From: an uncultured Actinotalea sp.
GTDB lineage: Bacteria > Actinomycetota > Actinomycetes > Actinomycetales > Cellulomonadaceae
Direction of reading: 5' to 3'
Length of the DNA stretch: 12,836 nucleotides
Assembly (NCBI RefSeq): GCF_946885855.1
Contig: NZ_CAMPHH010000081.1
Span: forward strand, 1 to 12,836
Under the pieces are notes generated by a model. It was given only the letters and a program-made list of their open reading frames with translations, did no database searches and was not told where the DNA came from. The first letter of the stretch is position 1. Every line of letters begins with the position of its first letter. Below, in pieces: positions 1 through 6,088 of this stretch. Position numbers and translations under genes: made by a program.

Positions 1-288
1 TTCGGGTGCCCGCTCGCCGAGCCGTTCGACAGCGACGCGCACCTCGGCGGGTACGTCCGGTTCCGTGGCGAGGTGACGCACGACGGCGCTGAGCGGGTCG
101 GCGTCCGCGAACGCGGCGGCGGGTGCCGCTCCTTCGTCGATCCGGTTGACGGTGCCGAGTAGCCAGATACGTCCGAGGAAGTGGCCGGGCGCGTGCGCCG
201 GCGGGGCGGTGGGCAGGCCGACGCTCGCGACCGCCACGAGGGCGACCGCTGCGGCCCGACGACGTCGGGCCCTGCGCACTGCGAGCAC
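1..288 (-). CDS. Secreted protein of unknown function, N-terminal part (cut by window edge)
   Basis: The frame is open from a GTG at 288 to the left edge, so only the first 96 residues are seen. The product starts with a basic stretch (RRARRRR), then a hydrophobic core rich in Ala and Val, then an Ala-Pro-rich end (PPAHA, residues about 27-31) that looks like a signal peptidase I site. It is therefore probably exported. The mature part begins with PGHFLGRIWLLGTVNRIDEG, which I do not recognise. GTG 288 is preferred over GTG 294 because GGGAGG lies about 7 nt upstream of 288, whereas it would abut 294. The leader carries a cyclic-di-GMP riboswitch, so expression is probably controlled by that messenger. 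Function is unknown; the reading frame is well supported by codon use and the signal peptide. Confidence 0.7.
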   Translation of the reverse strand, partial: MLAVRRARRRRAAAVALVAVASVGLPTAPPAHAPGHFLGRIWLLGTVNRIDEGAAPAAAFADADPLSAVVRHLATEPDVPAEVRVAVERLGERAPE

Positions 289-322
289 TGCCACCCCTCC
301 CTGGGTCCGTCGCTCCTGCGTC

Positions 323-384
323 GACCGGGCCTCCTGCCCGGTCCCCTCCCGCCCGTCCTGGGCGCGGTGGCGCCCCTGCGGGGC
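323..384 (-). promoter_or_regulatory. Hairpin cluster between riboswitch and start codon (putative expression platform)
   Basis: Three perfect inverted repeats lie here: GACCGGGC/GCCCGGTC (323-330 with 336-343, 5-nt loop), GGGCGC/GCGCCC (360-365 with 370-375) and GCCCC/GGGGC (372-376 with 380-384). The last two share bases 372-375 and so exclude each other. None is followed by a run of T on the minus strand. They sit between the aptamer and the downstream start codon, where a riboswitch output structure is expected. The role is inferred. Confidence 0.4.
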
Positions 385-489
385 TAGGGACGGCCCGGTG
401 GCCCGAGGTCCGTGACGGGGTGGCCGGTGCCCGGAACGCGGGTGCCCCGGCGCCGGTGCGGCGGTGGGAAAGGGCTGCTCATCTCGGCC

Positions 490-578
490 TCTGTCGTTCG
501 GTGGCCCGGCTGACCTCGTGGGTCCCGTGGCTTTGCGTCCCCGCCTCGCGGCGGGTTTGCCCTTGATCGCTGACCTGT
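490..578 (-). ncRNA. Cyclic-di-GMP-I (GEMM-I) riboswitch
   Basis: Read on the minus strand, the core (562-529) contains AAGGGCAAACC, a short perfect stem CCCGCC/GGCGGG closed by a GCGA (GNRA) tetraloop, and GGGACGCAAAGCC. These are the most conserved segments of the GEMM-I aptamer, including the tetraloop receptor and ligand-binding side of the first helix. A second helix follows (CGG-GACC, loop CACGA, GGTC-AG-CCG), again as in the family, then GGGCCACCGAA. Outer P1 pairing is less obvious, so the borders are approximate. The RNA lies about 200 nt upstream of the GTG of the exported protein at the left edge and in the same direction. It probably switches that gene in response to cyclic di-GMP, which in bacteria usually governs surface, adhesion and lifestyle genes. 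Whether it acts as an on or off switch cannot be read from here. Confidence 0.9.
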
Positions 579-580
579 CC

Positions 581-609
581 AGGATGACCCGCGGGGCCGC
601 CCGGGTAAA
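581..609 (-). promoter_or_regulatory. Candidate promoter for riboswitch leader
   Basis: On the minus strand TTTACC (609-604) and CATCCT (586-581) are separated by exactly 17 nt. They match the sigma-70-type consensus at four and three of six positions. The implied transcript start, near 574, falls at the 5' end of the riboswitch, which is the main support. The -10 match is weak. Confidence 0.35.
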
Positions 610-685
610 GGACCGCGGACGTGCCGCGGGCCGTACCGCGTGCCCCGACGTGCCTCTTCGTGCACGTCAGGGGCACACTGCACGG

Positions 686-1570
686 GTGGACGGACCCAGG
701 GAATTCACCCGACCGACGCCCCTCGCGACTCACCCGGACGGAGTGCCGTGGCGCCGGTACGTCGCGCTCGGCGACTCCTTCACCGAAGGCCTGTGGGACC
801 TCCCGGACGCCGACGTCGCCGCGGACGGCCCGCCGTCGGACGCCGACCCGCGGGCCTGCCGCGGCTGGGCCGACCTGCTGGCGCTGCACCTCGCGGCGCG
901 GCACGACCAGCCCGACGGCGACGGCGTCCTGCATTACGCGAACCTCGCGATCCGCGGGCGGCTGCTGCGGCCCATCCTGACCGAGCAGGTGCCGGCCGCC
1001 CTGGCGATGCGCCCCGACCTCGTCAGCCTCGTGGGCGGCGGCAACGACATGCTGCGACCGACGGCGGACCCGGACGCCCTGGCCGCGCGGCTCGAGGACG
1101 CCGTCGGCCGGTTGCGTGCCTCCGGCGCGGACGTCCTCCTCGGTACCGGCGTCGACGCGAAGGACAGCCCGCTCGTGAGCCGCACCCGTTCGCGCGTCGC
1201 CGTCTACAACACCCACATCTGGTCCATCGCCCGGCGTCACGGCGCGCACGTCGTGGACCTGTGGGGCATGCGGTCGCTGCGCGACTGGCGGATGTGGGCA
1301 CCGGACCGGATCCACCTCACCGGAGAGGGGCACCGCCGGGTCGCCCAGGGGGCACTGGTCGCCCTCGGTCTCGAGCCGGACGATCCGCGCTGGGACGACC
1401 CGCTGGCGCCCCTGCCCCCGTCGCCGCGGCTCGAGCGCGTGCGCGAGGACGTCCTGTGGTTCCGCGAGCACGTCTACCCGTGGGCCACCCGCCGGCTGCG
1501 CGGGCGGTCGTCCGGGGACACCCGCCGACCGAAGCGGCCGACGCTGGAGCCCGTGCGCGCGCAGCGGTGA
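686..1570 (+). CDS. SGNH/GDSL-family hydrolase
   Basis: This is a 294-residue predicted serine esterase or lipase of the SGNH fold. The family blocks are all present: GDSFTEG (Ser31), NLAIRGR (block II Gly about 91), GGGND (Asn120) and APDRIHLTGEGH with the catalytic Asp207/His210 pair. No signal peptide or membrane segment is seen, so it is probably cytoplasmic. The substrate cannot be told; members deacylate lipids, sugar esters or acetylated compounds. The GTG at 686 has AGGGG about 12 nt upstream, and GTG 743 is a shorter alternative just before the first block. The frame stays open upstream to 464, but that part overlaps the riboswitch region and has no credible start. The C-terminal 60 residues are rich in Arg and Pro and outside the hydrolase core. 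It faces the export cassette tail to tail. Confidence 0.88.
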   Translation: MDGPREFTRPTPLATHPDGVPWRRYVALGDSFTEGLWDLPDADVAADGPPSDADPRACRGWADLLALHLAARHDQPDGDGVLHYANLAIRGRLLRPILTEQVPAALAMRPDLVSLVGGGNDMLRPTADPDALAARLEDAVGRLRASGADVLLGTGVDAKDSPLVSRTRSRVAVYNTHIWSIARRHGAHVVDLWGMRSLRDWRMWAPDRIHLTGEGHRRVAQGALVALGLEPDDPRWDDPLAPLPPSPRLERVREDVLWFREHVYPWATRRLRGRSSGDTRRPKRPTLEPVRAQR

Positions 1571-1592
1571 GCCCGGAGCCCGTCCGCACGGC

Positions 1593-1611
1593 GGTGGGCG
1601 GCTCGCCCACC
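1593..1611. terminator. Hairpin between convergent genes
   Basis: A perfect 7-bp stem, GGTGGGC/GCCCACC, with a 5-nt loop lies 22 nt after the hydrolase stop. No T-run follows. It could end the hydrolase transcript, and being symmetrical could act in both directions. Confidence 0.45.
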
Positions 1612-1637
1612 CGGTCGGCCGGTCCGACGGTGGCGCG

Positions 1638-1661
1638 CGGCACGCCCCCGCCCGGGTGCCG
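1638..1661 (-). terminator. Hairpin directly after export-cassette stop codon
   Basis: On the minus strand CGGCAC and GTGCCG (6-bp perfect arms) enclose a 12-nt GC-rich loop, beginning at the base after the stop of the 274-residue secreted protein. There is no T-run, as is common in GC-rich actinobacteria, so this is a candidate only. Confidence 0.35.
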
Positions 1662-2486
1662 TCAGGGGCAGACGAGGATCTCCTGCGACCCGCGCTGCGC
1701 GTGACCCTGCAGCCAGAGGTCGGCCCGGACCGTGCCCCGGCGCAGCTCGTGGTGGTCCCCCCAGCCGGTGACGCCCCGGACGGTGAGCAGCGGGAGCTCC
1801 GCACAGGAGCTGACCGCGAGCAGACCGGAGCTGCGCACACCGAGCGGGCGGAACGGCGCGCCGGAGAGGTCGATCGTCACCTCCCAGCGCACCGGGTTGT
1901 TGGCGCTGGTGCCCACGGTCTCCCGGGTGTCCCGGACGGTCAGCGCCAGGTCGTAGCCCTCGGACCGGGCCGTCCCGAGCCGCACGGTGGCCGCGCAGGG
2001 CCGGTCCGGCGCCGGACTGCCGTTCGCGGCATACGTCCGGCACGTCGCCGTGATCACGCCCGGCGTCACCGCCGGGGACCACGTCACGGGCAGGGACCAC
2101 CCGCCGACGGTCGCCGCGGGCTGCACCGCGGCCGTGCCCTGGAAGGGCCCGTCCAGCACGACCGTCGTCGTGACGGTCGTCGCGGCGGGCGCGCCACCGG
2201 ACGCCTCCGGGACGACGACGGCGCCCTGGCGCACCCCGTGCGTCGTGGGCAGGGCGACGCGCAGGATGCGCCCGGCGCACCCTGCCGGGACCGCCGCCAC
2301 CACCTGGGCGCCCGACCCGGGGACGGGCGCCGTCAGCGCCACGGACCCCTCGCACGGCGGCCCGGCCGCGAGGACCGCGAGCGCGCCTCCGCGGACCTCG
2401 ACGTGCGCCGCGTTCGCGACGGTGACGCCGAGGGCGAGCAGCCCGACGGCGGCGAGGAGCGCCGCGAGGGGGCGGGCCCGCCTCAC
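1662..2486 (-). CDS. Exported protein, likely substrate of the adjacent SipW-like signal peptidase
   Basis: The 274-residue product begins MRRARPLAALLAAVGLLALG followed by VTVANAAHVEV, a classical-looking signal peptide ending ANA or AAH. The remainder is Thr-, Val- and Ala-rich, suggests beta structure, has no further membrane segment and carries six cysteines (PPCEG, AGCAG, TCRTY, RPCAA, SSCAE, and LVCP at the very end). These could form three disulfides. I do not recognise a domain. The start is the GTG at 2486, overlapping the signal peptidase stop as GTGA with GGGGGAG about 8 nt upstream; the open frame extends further into the peptidase gene but is a shadow there. Its signal-exit motif A-A-H-V-E-V closely resembles A-A-Q-V-D-V in the first protein of this cassette. 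It is probably a surface or secreted structural protein; function unproven. Confidence 0.78.
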   Translation of the reverse strand: MRRARPLAALLAAVGLLALGVTVANAAHVEVRGGALAVLAAGPPCEGSVALTAPVPGSGAQVVAAVPAGCAGRILRVALPTTHGVRQGAVVVPEASGGAPAATTVTTTVVLDGPFQGTAAVQPAATVGGWSLPVTWSPAVTPGVITATCRTYAANGSPAPDRPCAATVRLGTARSEGYDLALTVRDTRETVGTSANNPVRWEVTIDLSGAPFRPLGVRSSGLLAVSSCAELPLLTVRGVTGWGDHHELRRGTVRADLWLQGHAQRGSQEILVCP

Positions 2487-3052
2487 GACGACGCTCCCCC
2501 GGTCGCCTCGCGCTGCGGCCAGACGAGCACCGCGAGCGCCAGGAGCAGCACCGAGACCCCGGTCAGCGGGCTGAGGAGGATCGCCGCAACCGTGCCCAGA
2601 CCCGGCACGTGCCACCGGCCCACGCCCACGACGTCGTCGGCGGTCGGCCGCCACGGGTCGAGGAAGTCGTTGTTGTCGCCCTGCACCACCCAGCCCGTCG
2701 CGTCGCCGTCGACGACCCGGTGGATGACGCGCGCGCCCTCCTCGCCCGGTGGCTCGTAGACGACGACGTCGCCGACCTCGGCCGGGCCGCAGCGCGCCAC
2801 GACCAGGTCACCGGTGACGTAGGTCGGCTCCATCGAGCGCCCGGAGACGACCGTGAGGGTGGTGCAGCCGCCGAGCGCCGTCGGCCACAGCAGCACCGCG
2901 CCGCCGACGACGGCGAGGAGGAGTACCCAGTTCCCCGCGCGCGCGAGCGCCACCGACCGCCGAGCGCGCGCGAGCGCCACCGACCGCCGAGCGCGCGCGA
3001 GCGCCCGACGCACAGGTGCGTCGGGCGCCCGGGTGGGGGCCGCGGTGCCCAC
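2483..3052 (-). CDS. Signal peptidase I, S26B (SipW/archaeal-ER) type
   Basis: The product of 189 residues has an Arg-rich cytoplasmic N-terminus, a membrane segment (about 42-62), the catalytic motif SGRSMEPT (Ser73), GDLVV, the GDVVVYEPP strand, VIHRVV (His111), QGDNND (about 124-129), and a second membrane segment (about 150-178). His in place of the Lys of ordinary bacterial type I peptidases places it in the SipW/ER-like branch, which in Bacillus processes matrix proteins such as TasA. Here it sits between two small secreted-protein genes, so it is probably dedicated to them. Residues 22-39 hold two copies of RRSVALARA from a 27-nt tandem repeat. The GTG at 3052 starts 23 nt after the upstream stop, with only a weak GGCGGA ribosome site; later starts in the repeat region are possible. 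Confidence 0.9.
   Translation of the reverse strand: MGTAAPTRAPDAPVRRALARARRSVALARARRSVALARAGNWVLLLAVVGGAVLLWPTALGGCTTLTVVSGRSMEPTYVTGDLVVARCGPAEVGDVVVYEPPGEEGARVIHRVVDGDATGWVVQGDNNDFLDPWRPTADDVVGVGRWHVPGLGTVAAILLSPLTGVSVLLLALAVLVWPQREATGGASS
2937..3005. repeat. 27-nt tandem direct repeat inside signal peptidase gene
   Basis: Two exact 27-nt copies (2937-2963 and 2964-2990) are followed by the first 15 nt of a third (2991-3005). The unit is a multiple of three and encodes RRSVALARA in the cytoplasmic N-terminus. Slippage would change the number of nine-residue units without breaking the frame. Confidence 0.93.
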
Positions 3053-3075
3053 GTCCGCCGGTGGCGCGGGAGCGG

Positions 3076-3468
3076 TCAGCCGGCGATGACGACGGCGACG
3101 CCGGCCACGTCCTCGGCCGCCGGCAGGCTCGCCGCCGGGACGTCGAGGGACAGCGAGCCGCCGGAGACCGTCCCGCTGACCTCGACGAGCGCGGCGTCGG
3201 CGGGGTCGACGAGGGTGACGGCGAGCGTCGAGCCGTCGCAGGCGGCCGCGACGTCCGCGACGACGACGGAGGTGACGCGGTAGGCACCGGCGTCGTAGGC
3301 GTTGCCGAACGTGACGTCGACGACGTCGTCGCAGGATCCGACGACGGCCGTGCCGGCGCCGATCTGCTGGGAGTCGACGTCGACCTGGGCGGCGGAGGCG
3401 AGGGTCAGACCGGCCACACCGACGACGGCGAGGGCGACGGCGGCGGTCTTGCGGCGCGCGAGAGCCAT
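3076..3468 (-). CDS. Small exported protein, TasA/SipW-substrate-like
   Basis: A 130-residue product starting MALARRKTAAVALAVVGVAG, then LTLASAAQVDVDSQQIGAGT. This is a signal peptide followed by a small Val/Ala/Asp-rich domain with predicted beta strands (EVSGTVSGGSLSLDVPA) and two cysteines (about Cys46 in GSCDD and Cys78 in AACDG). It lacks any enzyme motif and looks like a structural or surface protein. The position directly before a SipW-type peptidase resembles arrangements in which the peptidase matures fibre or matrix proteins, but I cannot assign it to TasA or camelysin from sequence alone. ATG 3468 has GAAGGA 6 nt upstream. The frame is open further upstream but without a credible start. 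It is the first gene of the three-gene cassette. Confidence 0.8.
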   Translation of the reverse strand: MALARRKTAAVALAVVGVAGLTLASAAQVDVDSQQIGAGTAVVGSCDDVVDVTFGNAYDAGAYRVTSVVVADVAAACDGSTLAVTLVDPADAALVEVSGTVSGGSLSLDVPAASLPAAEDVAGVAVVIAG

Positions 3469-3811
3469 GGGGGTCCTTCGGGGTCGGGACCGACGGCGGG
3501 GGCCGTCGGGAACGGGGACCGGTGGCCGGCCGGCCGGCCGTGACGCCGTCCGGGGGGACCGCGTCAAGGTCAACGATCTTGTCGGCGGACCGCTGCCCGA
3601 CCTTGAGCGGACTCCGCGTCCCAAGGCCTCACCCGGGCGGCTTTCACCCGTCCGGAGCAACCCGACGCCACACGGGGCGCCCGCGGCGGGCGGTCCACGC
3701 CGGGGCGCCGAGCGAGGCCGTGGCTCACCCCGGGGCCCCGTGACGCCGCCTAGAGTGGAGCCGGACAGGACGGGGGCCGCAGCGCCCGTGGGCTCGGGGA
3801 GAGGGCGGAGC
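3469..3811. promoter_or_regulatory. Divergent non-coding region between export cassette and SorC regulator, with nested inverted repeats
   Basis: These 343 nt hold no convincing gene. An exact 8-bp inverted repeat TCAAGGTC (3564-3571)/GACCTTGA (3599-3606) is present. Its right arm can instead pair, as CCTTG (3601-3605), with CAAGG (3622-3626) around a GGAC/GTCC stem. On the minus strand this would lie in the leader of the export cassette and resembles an either/or RNA switch. TTGACC and TTGACG stand next to each other on the minus strand (3575-3564), without an AT-containing -10 at the right distance. On the plus strand TAGAGT (3751-3756) is a possible -10 for the SorC gene. GGCCGGCCGGCCGGCC (about 3524-3539) is a simple GC repeat. 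Confidence 0.45.
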
Positions 3812-4795
3812 GTGGACGACGCCGAGAGGCAGCTGATCGCCGGCATCGCGCGCCGCTTCTACTTCGAGGACATGTCCAAGACCGAGCTGGCGAAGGCCTA
3901 CGGGCTCTCCCGCTTCAAGATCGCGCGCCTGCTGGAGGAGGCCCGCCTCGAGGGCATCGTGAAGATCGAGATCGCCGAGAACGGGTGGGAGCGGCCGGAG
4001 CTCTCCGCGGAGCTGGCGGACCACCTCCGCCTGCAGGAGTGCATCGTCGTCCGGGCGGGGGAGACGGAGGAGGCCAACCGCGCGCGGCTGGCCCGGGCGG
4101 CGGCCGACTTCATCCGGCGTCAGGTGCACGAGGGCGACGTCATCGGCTTCTCGTGGGGCCGGACGCTCGTCGCGATCGGCGAGGCGCTCCAGGACCTCCC
4201 GCCGTCGATGATCGTCCAGCTGACCGGCACGGTGGGCAACGACTTCGCGCAGTCCCCCGTCGAGGTGATCCGCCGCATCGCGGACCGCTCGAGCGTCCGG
4301 ACGATGGCGATCTTCTCCCCGCTCTTCGCGACGTCCGGGACCGCCGCCCGCTCCCTGCGGGAGGACCCGGCCATCTCCGACGCGATGGCGCTCTACTCCC
4401 GGCTCGACCTGGCCGTGCTCTCCGTGGGCTCGTGGGACCCGCCCGTCACCCAGCTCGCCGCCATCCTCCCCGAGCGCGACCGCGCGGAGCTGGACGCGGA
4501 GCACACGAAGGCGGAGATGGCCGGCATCTTCGTCCGGGAGGACGGGTCGCTCGTCGACGCGGAGGTCACCACCCGTCGCATCTCGATCTCCCCGGAGCAG
4601 CTCACGAGCACGCCGCGTGTGCTCGCCGTGGCGGGCTCGTCCCCCAAGCTCGGGGCCATCGCCGCGGTCGCGCGGTCCGGCCTCATCACGTCGCTGATCA
4701 CGGACGACCTCACGGCGTCGGAGCTCAAGCGGCTGCCCCCCGTCCGCCGCCAGGTGCTCCCCCGGCGCAACGCCGTCCCCGCCACCCGCCCCTGA
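3812..4795 (+). CDS. SorC-family sugar-binding transcriptional regulator
   Basis: A 327-residue regulator with an N-terminal helix-turn-helix (about 18-48; MSKTELAKAYGLSRFKIARL, then LEEARLEGIVKIEI) and the SorC C-terminal sugar-phosphate-binding domain. Visible in that domain are GFSWGRTL (112-119), MIVQLTGTVG (133-142), LAVLSVGSW and the late VLAVAGSSPKLGAIAAV segment that forms the effector site in the family. Length is typical. GTG 3812 has GGGGAGAGGG 6 nt upstream and starts right before the domain. Such proteins repress or activate sugar operons and respond to a phosphorylated sugar made by that operon. It runs tail to tail with the PTS operon, and its likely targets are the palindromes at 8802-8835. 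Confidence 0.92.
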   Translation: MDDAERQLIAGIARRFYFEDMSKTELAKAYGLSRFKIARLLEEARLEGIVKIEIAENGWERPELSAELADHLRLQECIVVRAGETEEANRARLARAAADFIRRQVHEGDVIGFSWGRTLVAIGEALQDLPPSMIVQLTGTVGNDFAQSPVEVIRRIADRSSVRTMAIFSPLFATSGTAARSLREDPAISDAMALYSRLDLAVLSVGSWDPPVTQLAAILPERDRAELDAEHTKAEMAGIFVREDGSLVDAEVTTRRISISPEQLTSTPRVLAVAGSSPKLGAIAAVARSGLITSLITDDLTASELKRLPPVRRQVLPRRNAVPATRP

Positions 4796-4805
4796 CGGCC
4801 GGCCG

Positions 4806-4826
4806 CACGACGACGGCGCGGTCGTG
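4806..4826. terminator. Candidate hairpin between convergent SorC gene and PTS operon
   Basis: CACGAC/GTCGTG (6 bp, 9-nt loop) fills most of the 36-nt gap between the two stop codons. There is no T-run, so assignment as a two-way terminator rests on position. Confidence 0.35.
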
Positions 4827-4831
4827 ACGGG

Positions 4832-6088
4832 TCAGCCGCGGGCGAACGCGTCGAGGAGGTACCGCTCGGCCTCCTCGTTCCAGATGCCGTCGTGACGCTC
4901 GCAGATCTCCGCCAGCCGGGCGTACCGCGGGTCGGCCGCGCCCTTCTCCGCGAGCTCCGCGATGCCCGTCAGCGGCATCTCGGCGTGCGGGTAGACCACG
5001 ATCTTCCCGCCCCGGAAGGACGGCAGCCCCCGCAGCGCACCCGGGACGGCGTCCAGGCCCGCGACGTGGGTCACCATGAACGACGGGTTGAGCACGCCCT
5101 GGCTGGACAGCTCCAGGCACTCCGCCATGTCGTCCCGCGACCCTCCCGACGTCCCCACGAGGTGGGTCCGCTCGTAGTGGACGTTGTAGAAGTTCAGCGG
5201 GACCGCGAACGACTTGTCCGTGGGGCCTGCGAAGAAGTTCAGGCACCCGTCGGTGGCCAGGACGGCGTCGGCGACCTGGAGCAGCTCGGCGCTGGCCGCG
5301 AGCACCAGGACGTCGTCGAACCCCTCCCCCTCGCTCATCTCGCGCAGGGCCGCCGCCGCGTCCAGGTCCCGGACGTCGAGGTAGACGAGGTCGATGCCGC
5401 GGGCCGCCGCCTCCTCGGGCGGGAACAGCGACCGGAGCCGATGCAGGCGAGCCTCGTCGGCGTCGACGGCGACGACCTGCCGCGGGGAGACCGGGCCGTG
5501 GAGCGCGTAGTCCACGGCACCGACCCCCATCGGGCCGCCCGACCCGAGCAGGGCCAGCCGTCCGTCCTTGCGGATGCCCATCTCGTGCTCGTAGACGTAG
5601 GGCCGGGTGTGGTACGACGCCCGGAACGCCCCGATGATGCAGGACATCGGCTCGGCCAGGGAGGCGTTCGCGAAGTAGGTGCCCGCGTACGGCAGGACGC
5701 ACCCCTTGTCGACGGCCACCTTCGGGACGATGCAGTAGGTCGCGTCCCCGCCGTAGTACGGGTAGCTGTAGCCGGGCGAGTACCCGCTGTCCAGCCCCAT
5801 GGCGGGCTGGACGGCGACGCTCTGCCCCGGGCTGTACTGCTCGGTCAGGGCGCTGCCCACCTGCTCGATCACCCCCGCGAACTCGTGGCCGGTGATGACC
5901 GGGACCTCGGCGATCGTGTCGGGGACCCGCTTGTGGCTCGAGCCCAGGGCGAGCGCCTTGGACGTCGACAGGCACATGCTGCTCGAGACGACCCTCAGCA
6001 GCAGCTCCTCGCTCCCGATCTCCGGCAGGTCGACGGCCGTGACCGTCACCTCGTCCCGGCCGTGGATGACGGCCGCCTCACTGCGCAC
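4832..6088 (-). CDS. Zinc-type medium-chain dehydrogenase, YggP/L-sorbose-1-phosphate reductase (SorE)-like
   Basis: The 418-residue product has an alcohol-dehydrogenase GroES-like domain with candidate zinc ligands Cys39 (SSSMCLSTSK), His68-Glu69 (ITGHEFAG) and Glu146 (LAEPMSC). A Rossmann domain follows with LGSGGPMGVGA (181-191) and VVAVDAD, whose acidic residue favours NAD(H). The four-cysteine structural zinc lobe of classical enzymes is missing; an aromatic insert (GYSPGYSYPYYGG) occupies that area. It probably interconverts a sugar-phosphate or polyol-phosphate delivered by the PTS encoded upstream. Length and context fit SorE and E. coli YggP; the actual substrate is unknown. GTG 6088 overlaps the IICB stop by 11 nt and has a strong GAGGAGG site. 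It is the last gene of the operon. Confidence 0.85.
   Translation of the reverse strand: MRSEAAVIHGRDEVTVTAVDLPEIGSEELLLRVVSSSMCLSTSKALALGSSHKRVPDTIAEVPVITGHEFAGVIEQVGSALTEQYSPGQSVAVQPAMGLDSGYSPGYSYPYYGGDATYCIVPKVAVDKGCVLPYAGTYFANASLAEPMSCIIGAFRASYHTRPYVYEHEMGIRKDGRLALLGSGGPMGVGAVDYALHGPVSPRQVVAVDADEARLHRLRSLFPPEEAAARGIDLVYLDVRDLDAAAALREMSEGEGFDDVLVLAASAELLQVADAVLATDGCLNFFAGPTDKSFAVPLNFYNVHYERTHLVGTSGGSRDDMAECLELSSQGVLNPSFMVTHVAGLDAVPGALRGLPSFRGGKIVVYPHAEMPLTGIAELAEKGAADPRYARLAEICERHDGIWNEEAERYLLDAFARG

Noticed and set aside
464..685. Upstream extension of the SGNH hydrolase to an ATG at 464
   Set aside because: It would be read through the reverse strand of the riboswitch, adds no recognisable sequence and lacks a ribosome site; GTG 686 is preferred.
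479..1840. 453-codon minus-strand open frame opposite the SGNH hydrolase
   Set aside because: It is Arg/Pro/Gly-rich without motifs, is antisense to a gene with all SGNH blocks, and crosses into the riboswitch.
2937..3005. Possible CRISPR or intergenic repeat array
   Set aside because: The copies are directly adjacent without spacers and lie in frame inside the signal peptidase gene.
3564..3575. TTGACC/TTGACG as -35 of the export cassette promoter
   Set aside because: No TAnnnT-like hexamer lies 16-19 nt downstream; the stretch there is almost pure G and C.
3601..3660. Second cyclic-di-GMP riboswitch suggested by GGGACGCGGAG on the minus strand
   Set aside because: The conserved GGGCAAACC half and the AAAGCC receptor are missing, so it does not match GEMM-I.
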